This document shows, in pieces, positions 23,637 to 36,958 of a stretch of DNA of 64,000 nucleotides (positions within the stretch are counted from its first letter, which is position 1; each line of letters opens with the position of its first letter). Made by a program: the position numbers and the translations under genes. The stretch covers positions 20,717,568 to 20,781,567 of the forward strand of contig CM073542.1 of the NCBI GenBank assembly GCA_037074615.1, given 5' to 3'. Origin of the DNA: Leucaena leucocephala (taxonomy: Eukaryota; Streptophyta; Magnoliopsida; Fabales; Fabaceae). Below the pieces are notes generated by a model that saw only the letters and a list, made by a program, of their open reading frames with translations, did no database searches and was not told where the DNA came from.

Positions 23637-24917
23637 ATGGCTACTGTCAACGGTCAAACTGAAACTGCTCAAGGCAACATCACCACTCCCTCTAAGCAGC
23701 CTCTTCATGCAGCAAAGAGCGTTGATTCTCAATCTGTTCCCAGAAGGTTTCTTTTTTGCTCTCTCTTTTTCACCTTTTTTTCATAGTAACCTTGAGTGAT
23801 CTCGGAATCTTGCTTGATTAGACTTTACACACGCATATGCTTATATTGAAGTTGGAAGATTTTGGAGCAGTTTATGTTCGACTTCGTTTTTGTTTCTGAT
23901 TCCCCCTTTCTTTTTTTGTGGTTCTTCGTTACATCAAACAGGTTGCAGTCTGAATTGATGGCTTTGATGGTGAGATTTCTCTCTTAAGGTCTTTTTTTTA
24001 TTCATGAAGTTTGTTAATAGTTTATTTATTCCATAGACTCTTGAGCGTATTTAGCTTCAGATCTCAGAAAGCAAATTTATTACTTTTCAGTAAGGATTCA
24101 TGCACGGCCTAATATTTGGGAATTGGGATTAAAGCCAATTAACAGACAAATAGAAAATTTTGTTAATGATTTGGAAATTACACTAATAATTCTTCTTGTG
24201 TGTGACTGGTATTATAGATGAGTGGAGAATCTGGGATCTCTGCTTTCCCTGATGAGGACAACATATTCTTCTGGAAAGGAACCATTACCGGAAGCAAAGA
24301 TACAGTGTTTGAAGGAACAGAGTACAAGCTATCACTTTCCTTCCCAAATGATTACCCATTTAAACCTCCTAAAGTCAAGTTTGAGACAACTTGCTTCCAT
24401 CCTAATGTTGATCTACATGGGAATATATGCTTGGACATTCTTCAGGTAATGGCCCAACTGTCATTATGACACTTTTAAGAGATTATTTTAGCCATTACAT
24501 AACAATAACTTTTTTTCTTTCTCACATCTTTGATTAATAGGATAAATGGTCATCTGCTTATGATGTGAGAACCATTCTTCTATCAATCCAAAGTCTGCTT
24601 GGAGGTAATCTAACCAACCCAAATGGATTTTGTATAAAATGGTGCTGAATTTCCATATCATATTTGCTCATATTCATTTGTTTGTTTAATTTTTTGAAAT
24701 CCAGAGCCAAACAACAGTTCACCACTAAATCCACAAGCAGCACAGCTTTGGAGCAATCAAGAAGGTAAATAATAAAGTCTGCTTATTTTTTCCTTTTTGC
24801 TATATAACTGGTAATAATTTTTATTTCCTGCAAAATAACCTAAAATGTTATCTGTTGTGTTCTACAGAATATAGAAAGATGGTGGAAAAGTTGTACAAGC
24901 CTCCTCCAATTGCTTAG
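23637..24917 (+). CDS. UBC20: Ubiquitin-conjugating enzyme E2, E2-C type (UBC19/UBC20-like)
   Basis: Six exons (23637-23746, 23942-23969, 24218-24445, 24541-24604, 24705-24764, 24868-24917) give 540 nt and 179 aa, matching Arabidopsis UBC19/UBC20 in length. After a low-complexity N-terminus (MATVNGQTETAQGN...), the UBC fold starts near residue 37 (RRLQSELMALM). The active-site cysteine is C117 in HPNVDLHGNICLDILQ, followed by DKWSSAYDVRTILLSIQSLL and the C-terminal KLYKPPPIA. This is the UbcH10/E2-C family, which transfers ubiquitin with the anaphase-promoting complex to mitotic cyclins. The family's G2/M expression fits the mitotic-type promoter motif noted upstream, though that link is inferred. 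All splice sites are GT-AG and no lesion is seen. UBC19 and UBC20 cannot be told apart here. Confidence 0.95.
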
Positions 24918-26639
24918 ATTTGAAGAGAAGGGAAAGAAAATATGGTCTGGAGTTTATCATATCAACTCTCTAGAAGGTCTTTTCCTCTTTGATTTGAAGA
25001 GAAAAGGGATCAAAGCATACCTATTTCTGGATGTTTACGATTCCTTCTTTTCTTGATTTAATTCTTTTAGAATATTACTCGTTTCTTTCTCTAGTGATTG
25101 AAACGCATAAATTGTACACTCTTATTTACATTATCATTTTTATAAAAGAGGAACTTTTATCCATTGTGGTTAATATTTTTCACATGAAAGTCCGGTACAG
25201 TTTTTTAATCAATCTTAAAGAAAGATCGACGCTTACAACGCTAGTGGGACATGTCGACATGAGATGGAGCTTTATCAATTTAATGAGAGAATTTTATTTA
25301 AAAGAATGGCTCAAAACTGTTGGTTCTGGAGGGTTGCCCCCAAAATGGGGCAGACAGCAAATGAATTATAAGATGTCTAGCTCAAAAAACTTAGCAGCTT
25401 AAATTTATGGGTGGTTCTACTTTATTTCATATACATATATATATATATATATATATTATTAAGCTCCATCCTTTTCGAATTAACTTCTCACATCAGTGTA
25501 ACTGCACTCACACAATAACAATTAGGAAAGAAACACTTTTAGGACATTTTGCTATTTTTTTAATCAATTAAACATGTTTATTTAATTCATTAAGTAAAGA
25601 TTTCTTTTTGGCCATCATCAAGAGCAAGTTAATTACATTAATGATTACTATAAAATTGACATTAGGTCATAATACTACACAGCTAAACTTCATTTAAGTA
25701 AACTCAATATAGTGGAATCCATTTAAGAAAAGTGTGACCATTAAACACTTGAAAAACATAATTCATCTGGATAAATAATCTTGTTATCTTAAATTCCATG
25801 TGTGTGTGTATGAGACTAAAACTCATAGCCAACAATGTAATTGGAATTTAACAAGGTTACAAAGAAAATATGCATGTTACTAAATTCATTGACTAAGTTA
25901 ACAGAAAAACTATTTTGGTTGAATTTTAAACAATGCAACACCTAGTAACATATGAGGTATGTTAAAAAAAATAACATGTTTTGGTGATTCATTTCAGGAT
26001 CAATATTATTGTTTCTTTTTTACTTTTGGTAACTAACAATGCTTCTCATAGACTGAACACGCATAACTATAGTGAATAAAGGCATTGATAACTCCATGTT
26101 TATAACTTAAACTGCCATAGATGGAATGAATCAGTAATTATTTACATTATCCTTGGACACGCAAAGGCCTTCATCCCAAAATATTGATACACAGCTAAAC
26201 GGGGGAGGGAGAGGGACCCACCGCCGGGGGGGGGGACCCACATGGATGGTTCCCATGGTCCCCACCACCCTTCTTTTTCCCTCCTACAGATAATTTCTAA
26301 TAGGATAAAACTTGGATCAAGGTACTTGCAACCATTATGTCAAGTTTTTCAGTCACATTTTGCTATGTGTGTCCTATTTTTAACACATGATCATTTAACC
26401 CTAAACCCATATGGAAAAAATAAGACACATGGCCATGTATAATTTGAGAACTTGATCTAATGGTTATAAATAACTAGATCCAAGTATTGTCCTTTATGGT
26501 ACCATAGAAAATTCATGGGTTAACAGCACATCAGAATGTAGCCAAAACAAAAACATCATCTCTAATTGAGTGATAAGAAGCAAAATTCATCAGAATGGTG
26601 GAAGACTTTGATCAAGACTGCTAGTATCAGTTGTCTCCC
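24918..26639. other. E2 gene 3' UTR and convergent intergenic region
   Basis: The E2 3' UTR probably occupies the first few hundred bases. A 123-codon ORF at 25031-25402 looks like chance. There is a (TA)n run at 25434-25457, G-runs around 26200-26235, and a MITE at 26310-26485. The two flanking genes converge on this region. Confidence 0.5.
26310..26485. mobile_element. 176-bp MITE with long inverted ends
   Basis: The left end ACTTGGATCAAGGTACTTGC is mirrored by the right end AGATCCAAGT. Pairing continues inward: AACCATTATGTCAAGTTT against AACTTGATCTAATGGTT, and CTATGTGTGTC against GACACATGGCC. The whole sequence could fold into one hairpin. Family unknown. Confidence 0.6.
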
Positions 26640-29600
26640 CTATTTACCGGAGGTACTGTTATTGATGTTGCTTTGCTGCTGTCTTTGCCGCCTATTATGC
26701 CATCCTTGTTCCTGCTCTGTTGTAGTCTGATTAATAGATTGTAACTGCTTTCTAAATCTCCAATTTAAAAAATCCTTGAGCAGATAATTTACGACCACTG
26801 CAATCCCAAATCCAGCAAGTGAAGAGAGCATAACTGAGAGAACCCCATTTACTTTATGCTACATGTACAAAAAGGCACACGATAAGATTTATATACGGTG
26901 ATCAATCTCGTACAATTTTCATCAGAATGGGATTTTATCAAACATGATGATCACAACACTGTCATGAAAGAAACTAGGCCATCTTACTATAGTGTAAAAT
27001 ACATGAGCCAGCAGGATGACAATTGCAAACTGGAAGCAAGCATAAGCCCACATGTAATCCCTGCTCACAAATGCCAATAAAACAGTGGGATTTTGAAATT
27101 TGCAGAGTTAATCATAATTAGGTAACAAATATTAATATTAATATTAATGAGAGACGTTATTATCTCAGCATTATCATATAATCTTTTGCAGCATAAAATT
27201 GATGCAGCTTTCAATAGTATCAAACATAAAAATAACGGATAAGGACGTGTCACTAAAAACAGAACTACATCAATTGGATTGATTTTACCATTTGATCCTT
27301 TTTGCAAAATACATGAATCCCATCCAATTTCTAGATTTTGTCTGAATTATCAACAACCAGAACAGGGAAAGCAAATTTTCATCAGAAACTAAGAGAAATG
27401 CAAAATGCTTCCACCACAAGAACCCGGGAAGTTACTCGTCAGAGTAGATTCTATCATCCAATTATAACCAATTCCTTTCTCTGGGGGATTGCTTATTTCC
27501 TTCATATTCAGAAGTTTCCCTCTAATGTCAATTTTAGCCACATCACTCAACCTAATCTAGGAATTGCATTTTCCTTCTAATTTTTGCATTCCAACAAATT
27601 TTCAGCTTTTGTATATGAAACTCACACAGTAATCAATCTCCATTCAACCTCACCGTGACTACCTTGAAACTCAAAAACAGCAGGTGCAGATGGAAAGCTC
27701 CAAAGTCACAATTTCTATCCTGGAATAGTAATCTCAAATCACAAGAGCATCTAATTCATCAAAGATATGTTTTCTGTTTTTAATGCTCCTACAAACCAAT
27801 TGCTAGGTTCACTCAAAAGAAAAACAAAACAAAACAAATAATACTAGGATTCAAGGCATACAAAGGCTCCAAGTTTCACCAAGAAGCTGGAAGAGTGTTG
27901 ACAATGGGCCTATTAAGGGCAGCAGACTGGAGGTAGCTATACTGTAACTACTTAGACAGATGGCAGGAACAAAGAGAGCATTTGCGCAGTGTTTTGGTTA
28001 TGCAGGGAAGAGCATTTGGGGGGAGGGGGTGGATAGGGAAAAGTATGGTGTACTCTTGAAAGGTAGCTTTGTTTTTCTGTTTCTTCTTCTTTATGCTGTA
28101 TACCGCTATTGAAGCTGCTGGAGCTTCTTTTCTTCTACGAACCAGAGCTTTTTAAGTATACTTGAGCACTGTAAGTCTCTGACTTACCAAAGGGGAAAGC
28201 AGAAAAAAGATAAAGCTTTAGGTTTATTAGAAATTCAAAGCTGTTCATTTCTTATATTTACTCAAATATTGATAATCTCGAAGTTTTTCTCATAGGTCTA
28301 GTGGTGGTAGGGAGCCTTCCCATTATACAGAGTCTTGTATACATCAAATCACCACCATTGCATGTAAGCCGTTTTATTCTTGATTTTATTTTCAAGTAAA
28401 ACATGGAATATGCATAGTTTATTTTTACTTACCTTTATGAATTTTATATGTTGTCACTTGTTACCATCCTGTGTTCATTTCGATGCCTTGTGGCTAAAAT
28501 TTCAACTAACCCAATAGAAGGGGGGAAATAGAGAACCGTTCACAGTTTCTTCATGTAACAAGTATAAGCCAGGTATAAAACTACTTGATATGCTTAGGTA
28601 GAGAGAAGGTTACTAATATACCCATGGTTGAAGCAAGCAAAGATGCAACGAGGCCAAATGTGCAGGCAAAAGGTAGTGAGATGGCCAGGGCACGAGGACC
28701 CATATCTGAAACCTGTTAAATTAGAACTCAATCTGTTAGACATAATTGAATTTAATAAAAAACATTTAGAAGGCAAAATAAAACTAAAGGAAAAGAAAAA
28801 AAAATAAAAAGAAGACAGAATTCTCAATCTCTTGCCTAATGAACAACATTAAGGGGACGTTTGGTTGTTGGAAAGATGAGAATGGAATGGATTAAAGAAA
28901 TAAAAACAAAAATAAAATGACCAAAATGTGGAGGGGAACTACGTCAACAGTGTACATTGGGGGAGGGGGTAATTTAGTTCATGAGGTTGGGAGTCATGAT
29001 TCATGAGGTCTATGGAGTGGTGATTCCTACATCTTTTCCAGATATGCTTCTAGAGACAAAATGTTAACCAAATGCTTGTGAGGACTTATTTTGGCAAGTT
29101 CAATCATTGCTATGGTTGTGCAGATGTTGACTTCAATGGCCAACATGCAGTCACTATCTTTTTTTGGTGACATGCACAGTCACTATTATAGTCTCTACAA
29201 AGTCTCTTGTTCACTTCTCTTGGTTTCTTGCTTGGGAATCTTCAGAAGAAAACGTCCATCGAGCAATATGCGGTGTTTCCGTGTCTGTTGCTTAGGGGAA
29301 GTCAAATTTCATCGGTAGGTGGGGAACTCTTAAAAAAATGAAAAACAGGCTTTCATAGTGTTTGGAGAATTAGAGTTGTAACTGAATTTCATCCTCTGAT
29401 ATGCAAGCTAGATCATTCAATATTTAATTGCCCCACTGATTGAGTTATCTATATAACAAACTCTGGGTACTGATGATTATAATATAACTGGCCATGATAG
29501 CAAGCATATGACTATGCATTAGGTAAAACACTTTCAAAGATGTTTTACAGCAAAGACATATCAGCAAGTAGTGAAATTCATTATGATATAACTTCTGATC

Positions 29601-32600
29601 TTGCAAGCTGGAATCGTTCGTAATACATAGATAAAACAAATTGTAGCTAAAAGACTACGCAGAGAGCTCCAAATTTCAGTTTGTTACACATCATTCAAAA
29701 TTTCAAATTGTGCCAATTTATGCCTCATTGTTATAAACCGTTTTGATGTTAGTCCCTACATAGTTGTCGTTCCTTTTTGCATACCATAAAAATGAACCAT
29801 TTTTTGTCACATTATTTCAAATATCAGACCTAGTGGAATAAAGCTTCTTGTTGTTGTTATTTTGAAGATCAGATACCATTAGAGTTAAAAGTTACGACTG
29901 AGTCAAGTTATAGGATATTACAAGTCGCAGTTGACAAGAATTGTGATTCAGCCAACAACCTACTACTTCCAGGGACATGCAGTCGTCTTTAACAATACTA
30001 CAAAGATACATGCTGCTTATTCGGTAAGATCAGAATCTTCTCTTTGTAGATGAGGTTATGACTCGTACATTACTTCGTGACTGGTATAACACACAACGGT
30101 CCAATGATCTTTCTACAAAGTAGATGACGTTATGACCATTGGATGCATCATCAAAAGGATAAATTGTTCTTCAAAAAGGACCAACTCATAATTTGGTACT
30201 AGAAAAAGTTACCATAAACTTAAGAATAAATACAATAAAAAGGCATACCAGAAGTTGCTCTAAAAAGCAAAAATAAGCTAGCATGCTGACCAAGACAAGT
30301 ACGAGTACATCCTGCCAGATCCTGTCATGCATGAATGACTAGAAGGCATTATAATTAATTAGAACCAGTAAAAAGCTCAGACAAAATAAAGAAAAAGATT
30401 TAACAAATGGGGAAAAATATTAAAAGATCAATTACAAGGATAAAAGAACTTGTTTAAGTCTGTTGTGTCAGTTTGAAAGGAATTTGAACACAAGAAGAGC
30501 TAGCACATTGAAGCACTTAAACTTGCCTGTGAAAAGAAACTTCTGTCTCCTGTGGGGTATTTGATGGCCGTCCATCGGTAGAAGGAGGACTTTCAAGAGA
30601 GTCACTGGAAGATTTTGGACCTCCTGCTTGCAAACATCACATGTCTTGTTTCCTTTTATACTAAACCACTTCACTGCACACTCTTGGTGAGCAAGCGCAA
30701 GGTCACCTCTACAAATGCACTCCATCTTAAGGGTATCTCCACCTTCCCCCAGCTCCATTAAACAAATCCTACAAACTGCTTCTTCTTCAGGAATGTCCTC
30801 ACTAGCATCTTCAATGTCTGGAAAAGTCAGAAGGTGGAAAAGCAAGGAAGAGAAGGAATTTAAGCACAAAATTAACTAGAAATCCAAGGACTAAGGGATG
30901 GTAATATTACCAATCAATTGGTCTAGGATGCATAGAAAAAGCATAAGACTATCTTATAAGAAAGATTTCTCACCAATTTAATTAGTGTGCTTCATTCATT
31001 TTATTAACAAAGTGCATGACAAGATCAAAACTTGTTCAATAATACACAGTTAAAATAAGTGACCTCTTTGGAAAGATATCATGTATTCATGCAATCAGCA
31101 AAAAGCTTCTTCAATCTCAAACCCTGTTTAAATAGTTGGCAGAAATAAATCCTCATGGAATAAAGTTGTTTCAGCACATTAAAAAATGAGTTGAAATAAA
31201 ATAAAGGCTATTTAAAAAACTTTTTAAAAATATCATATTTTCATTTTCTAACTCCATCTATGTTTCAAAGCTGGTCCCAAACTTGGATAAAGGAATAGCA
31301 TTGTGTTTCTCAAACACCAACATAAAACTTAGGTGAATATCTCATAGAAATAGATTTAAGATGAAATTGTGCTAATGCTAGGTTGGTACCCAAAAGCAAC
31401 ACGTTATATGGCTCAAGTAAAGTGGGTAAAGAAGTTAGTCCATCACAGTAAGATCACGTTCGGTACTTTGAATATTGGGGCCCTTGTCATGTAAATCTAT
31501 GGAGGTAAGGGTTGTATTTCAAAAGAGGATAAAGAGATAATCTTCTTCGGTTCTGATCATAGCATAAGTGAGGAAGAAAATGCAAGACATAAAAATCCAT
31601 TAGTTGTTATTTATATTTTTCCTCATCCAACACATGTTGACCGCTCTGCTTTTTAATCATAACAGAAAACTTCAGAAAGCACCAAGACGCTTTATATCTT
31701 CTAGTATCACAGTTCCCATAATTATTTCCCAAGTTCCTTAGGTAGCAACTGTTTTTCTAGAAGTATGGGGGCTGAATGAGACAGCTCAACAACCTAATAC
31801 AATAATTGCATTCTACTTATATCCCAAGTAATCTTGATTCAAAATAAAAATATCCTTGATGGGAACTCTAAAATTATTAATTGACACTCCCAAACAAAAT
31901 ATATATAACTTAAAATCGATATACTTACTGTGTTTATGATCATCATTGCTTTACTTAAGAGTGTCTAGAGAAGATGGAATTGGTTTTAAATGATAGCATA
32001 CAGAGGTAAGAGAGAAAATTTTCATTATATTCTCTTGCAAAATCTACATATTTTCATTCATCTATCCTTGAGGTCATGAATGCGGCTCGTCAAAACACAA
32101 AGATGTTTCGTAAGTTCATATTAGACATATTATTGATCAAGAAACAAGAGATGATTGAAAAGTAATATAAGTTTTGTGTAATACAAAGAATTACCTATCT
32201 CTGATACTGAAACTTTGTCAATTGAATGGTCATTAACAGCTGCAGGATGTGATCTTGCGGAAATTACTCGGATCAAACCACTAGAACCTGTTCGCTTTAA
32301 GCTAGAGGATTTGACATTAACTGGAACTGAAAATGATCGAGTCATGCGATGCTTGACTTCCATTTTCTATGTATATATATAAAAAATATATATTATTCAC
32401 CAATGCAGCAAAATATAAATATACATATACCACTTCAGATACAGCAAAATTAAAATCTTTTACTGCGTAGAGTATAAAATTTATTTTTTAGATCTTCAAA
32501 TTATGGAGGACAAGAATCAGCATATGAAACTTACACTCAAGTCAGGATCACTTCCTAGATGACTTCCAAGCGTGATCTCTGCAACTGTATTTGCAATTGG

Positions 32601-33758
32601 TATAGCTGGTGATGAATTTGATGTTTTTGTTGATGAAGGGAACAAAACCTTATTAAAAGAAAGGGACCTTGAAGTTGAAGGCTTATCCAAAGTTCCATCT
32701 GATGAGGGAATATCAGAAACAATGAGAACCGCCCTTTCACAATCTGGAGAACAATTTTTTGCCTTTAAACTCCTTTGAGGAAGTAAACTTCTCATGGAAG
32801 ACCTGACTCTAGCTGAATTTGGTCTTGGAGGCAGTCCTCCTCGAGCGGAACCTGGACTTGACAGTGATAGAAAATCTGTCTTTGCAGAAGATGATAATGA
32901 ACTTTCTACTGACCTTACTGGTATATGCAAAGAGGTGAGGCTTGGTCGTCTGGACTGCTGAAGCAAGGAAGAATTATCAGCTTTTTCATTTCCTGTGAAT
33001 GTCTGGAACGTTGCCGAAACTAGTTCGTCAAACAAAGAGCTTAACAAATTTGACAAAGGTCCAATTTCAGTTTATCTTTTGCGTTCACTATAGAAGATAG
33101 TACTAGCATTTTAGGGTCATCAAGCAAGCCCAAACTTGAAAATTATCCTTTACTTGATGTAATATAATAAATAGGTAAACTAAGACATAAATTAGCAATT
33201 AAACTTCAATCCATTTCCACTAATTGCCAGGCCACATTATTTTGCTATGTAATACCTCAAATTAAAAATACTTCAGGGACATGTGACTGCTAATTGAAAT
33301 TAACGTAACAAGCAACATCGTTTAGAACTGTAAGCCACCCATTTTACTAACAGTGTAATCAGCCTTCTTGACTTCTGAATGAAGCAAACCCAGAAAAACA
33401 GTAACATGGGAGAAATTCAAAGGAAACGTGATCATAAACAATCCAGCTTTGAGCACCTATAAATCACTGGAGCTCACAGCAGAAGGCGAAACACTCCTCC
33501 TGATTCTTTTTCTTTCTCGTTTTTCAGAATGAATTTTGCTGTGCCCAGTGATGTAACTTAATACAACAAGCGGAAACAGGAAACCCAAATTCGTTTTGAA
33601 CCCATTTTATCTAGAGAAAACCCAGGCACCGGGAAAAAAAAAGTTTCTTTCATTCAGATTTGTGAAATCACCTGTAGACGATGATAATGAGCTGGATCTG
33701 ACAAGGAATCTCCATCACTTCGAACTACAGCAACTGCATCTGTATTTGCTTTTTCCAT
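26640..33758 (-). pseudogene. RING-CH (C4HC3) zinc-finger membrane protein gene, apparently damaged
   Basis: Eight exons on the minus strand: 33758-33672, 33002-32535, 32366-32195, 30817-30527, 30321-30249, 28712-28622, 27067-26988, 26858-26640. The start is MEKANTDAVAVVRSDGDS. A Ser-rich region follows, with TRSFSVPVN and RTGSSGLIRVISA typical of this plant E3-ligase-like family (At3g06330/At5g18760 type). The RINGv domain has CRIC, then ECIC-x7-H-x2-C, then CDVC. Exons 5-8 encode several hydrophobic segments, so membrane anchoring is expected. Two problems exist: the exon 4 frame must shift by one base after VTLLK to meet exon 5 (through a GC donor, CAG|GCAAGT), and the exon 7 acceptor that keeps frame lacks AG (TTTG|TGAGC). 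It may be a decaying gene, or a real gene with sequence errors. Confidence 0.7.
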
Positions 33759-34216
33759 TGAATTCCGAGAAAATACAAAAGGGCAAGAAACGGTAGACGG
33801 AGTGATCCAAAACCGAGAGCTAAACGGTGATGACTTCACATGCACGAGTGCATGAGCATCCCAAAATAAATATATGGGAAAAAAGGATAAAACTGAATTG
33901 ACGCGCACGCTTAAAGCCAAATGGAACTTTAGGAAGTAATAATTAAAATGTGAAAATGCATCAGATTTTGCTGTATTCTCCGTATTTTTAAAATGGTAGT
34001 GACAGATTAGCTACCCGCCAACTTGTAAGCTTTACCATCTCCGATTCCGACTTTCCGGATTATTTCACATCTCTCTGTCCGGAATTTTTTTTATTTTAGC
34101 TTAAATAGCACAAATATCCCCTGGAAATCTGCGATAACAGATTTTTTATGCCTGAAAATATAATACTTCCATTGATAGGAAATACTCATAAGTAAAACCA
34201 AACAACAACGGTAAAA
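33759..34216. other. Upstream flank of the RING-CH gene
   Basis: Presumed promoter and leader of the minus-strand gene. An in-frame upstream ATG (33918-33920) exists, but the MEKAN start is preferred because the family begins close to this point and the extra 54 residues look like translated leader. Nothing else seen. Confidence 0.4.
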
Positions 34217-34249
34217 GAAAAGTTTGGAGAAAGGTTAACCTAAAATATT

Positions 34250-34790
34250 TTTGCCCATTTAAATAGAATTTTAAAAATAAATTTATAAAAAAGTTATAAT
34301 TTTTATAAAATATTTTTGGATAAAAATTTATAAAAAAAAGTTAGTGTGAATAAAGAAGTGTTTGAATAATTATTTTTTAATAACTTTTATAATTGATAAA
34401 TTATCATAGAGAATATGAGATAAAAAATAAATTAATTATCAGCGCAACTGTTCATCATCTCTATGAAGACCACACCGCAACTCGCAACGAGCAACTCTTG
34501 TAGGTGAAGAAGATAGCAACTCATGGACAGCAAGTAAGATAGTGACACAGAGCTACAAGTAAGAGGGTGACTCCTAGAGAGTAAGATGGCAGATCTAGAC
34601 GGCGACTGTGGAGGGGAGTAAGACGGCGACTCCTAGGGGCAAACAAGACGGCTTAAAAAATAAAGAGAATAAGAGAGAGGAGAGGGGCAAATAATAAATT
34701 GGCAGTTTATAATCTATTTTATTGTTCTATAAATTCTTATAAAAATAATGTTTTCCAATTATCCAAATAGGCATTATGAGAGAAAATGAA
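34250..34790. mobile_element. MITE related to the 14590 element
   Basis: It shares GTGTTTGAATAATTATTTTT and AACTTTTATAATTGATAAATT on the left, a GAGAGAGGAGAGG centre and TCTTATAAAAATAATGTTTT with TTATCCAAATAGG on the right, like the copies at 14590-15031 and 57020-57480. The centre is more GC-rich and different (about 34440-34660). Ends are approximate. Confidence 0.4.
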
Positions 34791-35497
34791 AACACCAAGA
34801 AGACAAAAAAAAAGCATAAAATCCACTATAGAGCTAAAATATAGGGACCTAATATATATAATCCCTCCATTTTTTATATAAAAAAATCAATGTTGTTATG
34901 AATATGATATTTGTGTTATGATATTTTATAGAAGTGGGTTAACTTACTAAAAATGGGTTAGCCAGCATTGAGTTGGGTTGGAGGAGAGTTAGTTGGAAAA
35001 TGTCTAATTTGTATTTAACTAACTTGTTAAAAATTTTAAAATTTTATTTTTTTGTAAAAAGAAAATTGCTATTTTTTTTTAGGAGATAACGAGACGACAA
35101 AAGGAGGAGGGAGGATAGGTTTCGGTGTGGTGGGAGATTCAAACGATTGGATTTTGCTTTTCTAGAAGTAGGAAGAAATAAATAAAATAATAAAAAATAA
35201 GGGCTAATCTGTCAACTCGGTACTAGTCAAAAAAACGGACATCAAAATGGGTCTTCTAATTTCACAATTCAATCTGCCATTTTCAGGAAGGCCCAATCTA
35301 TTTTACCATATCTAATAATGTATAATACGTTATCAATAAGAATGCTTTGACGAATGTATAATATTTTGATGGTCTAATTACTATATATTTTCTTTATGTT
35401 TCATGATTTATTGTTTATACTTTTATATATTATAATTATTCTTTTTATGACCTAAATCTATAGAACTTTCAATTTAAATTCTATCTTATGGCATGAA

Positions 35498-36080
35498 GTT
35501 CATATAGCTTGGATTTTTAATCTAGTGGCCAGAAAATAAAGCTTTGATATTTATATTATGACAAAAAGACATAAAGCTTAAGATTTTTAATTTAGTGACT
35601 AGAAATAAAGTTTTGATTTTTATATTATAGCTGAAAGTTATCAAGTTTATGTTTTTATTCAAATGTCATAATTAAATCTTTGATTTTTATATTATAGATT
35701 GAGAGTTATAAAGCTTAGATTTTTATCCAAGAGCCATAAGTAGAGTTTTAATTTTTTTTATATAGTTGAAAGTTATAAAATTTGAATTTTTATCCAAATG
35801 CCATAAGTAAAAGCTTTGATTTTTATATTATAACTGAAGTCATAAAGCTTGGATTTTTATTCAATGTAGGAGTAAAACTTTGATTTTTATACTATAGCCA
35901 AAAGGTTAAAACTTTGATTTTTATTATGGCCACAAGCTTGGATTGTTAGGCAAGGGCCAAAAAGTAAAGTTTTGATTTTTAAATTATAACAAGAAACCAT
36001 AAAGCGTGGATTTTTATCTTATGGTCAAAAACTATAATATTATGAATTTCTTGATCAGATAGCTAGAAGCTATACTTATA
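35498..36080. repeat. Degenerate tandem array, period about 68 bp, about 8 units
   Basis: Each unit reads roughly ATAAAGCTTGGATTTTTAT, then a CCATAAGTAAA-like part, then GCTTTGATTTTTATATTATA. Units begin near 35500, 35569, 35638, 35706, 35773, 35840, 35906 and 35998. Divergence between units is substantial. It lies in the 5' half of the copia relic, where gag would be. Confidence 0.65.
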
Positions 36081-36681
36081 CGTTTATGATAATCAATTTA
36101 ATATATATTGTTATCATAATTTTATATTATTAAATAGTTAATAGTCCCAATACTCAAGCAAGAAGATTTGAACTTGACCCTTAATGGTTATAAAAGGGTG
36201 TGAAATCCTTCCATTGGATTAAAGATAAAAGAAAATGCTACAAAAAGGAGTAGTTTGGTTCAATTGACACCAAACACTTAAGTCTTATTCAAGTAAAATG
36301 ATGCGAGTTTGATATAAATTCTTCCCATTGGGTTAAAGATAAAAATAAAAAGCTCTAGAAGAGTTATATCATGATTTATAATTCGAATGATAAAACCTTA
36401 AATATATATATGTATTGTTTGGCATGACTGGTTAGATCATCCTGAATTATAATGATACAAAATATAATGAAAAATATGCAAACATTCACTAAAGAATTAG
36501 AAAAAATCTTTATAGATGGTACATGTAATCCAAGGTCTTCTATGTACTCATTTTCTCAAAAAGAATTAAATATGAAATCATCACTAACTATAAATTGGGA
36601 TATGATTATCGTAGATCTACAATATATAAAAAATGTATATGGGCTCATATAAACACCATGTGGATCATATCAATACTTTAT

Positions 36682-36958
36682 TTTTATTTTTTATTTTTTT
36701 AAAAAAAATTGGAAAGGGGGTTAGCTCACCCACGATCCAAGGGCAGGGCGAAGTCTCCCTTTCTCTTAGGCGATACCAATGTTAGGCAGGGCGAGCCGTC
36801 TATTACCTTCAGGCGTAAATTTAAGCACCCAAGAGCTAAGATGCCTCCCTAAGCATCGGGACTAGAACCACAATAAAGTGATACTCTCCAGAGTTCGAAC
36901 ACACTTCAAATGGTAGTATGTCTTACCCCTTTGCCAGTTGAACCCACGGATAATGGGT
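36682..36958 (-). mobile_element. tRNA-derived SINE with 18-bp target-site duplication
   Basis: Flanked by perfect 18-bp direct repeats ATCATATCAATACTTTAT (36664-36681 and 36959-36976). On the minus strand the head reads GTGGGTTCAACTGGCAAAGG (A-box region), and about 40 bases on comes GTGTTCGAACTCTGG, close to a pol III B box (GGTTCGANNCC). The far end on the minus strand is an A-rich tail (T-rich at 36682-36710 on +). Size, A/B boxes, tail and TSD together identify a SINE. It interrupts the integrase region of the copia relic and is therefore younger. Confidence 0.82.

Noticed and set aside
25031..25402. 123-codon ORF downstream of the E2 gene
   Set aside because: No recognisable domain, AT-rich hydrophobic start, and it overlaps the expected 3' UTR; treated as chance.
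29091..29318. 75-codon plus-strand ORF in a RING-CH intron
   Set aside because: No domain, no splice context, antisense to an intron; chance.
34894..35090. A complete 5' LTR paired with 39064-39255
   Set aside because: Only about the first 22 bases match; the rest diverges at once, so a full LTR pair is not claimed.
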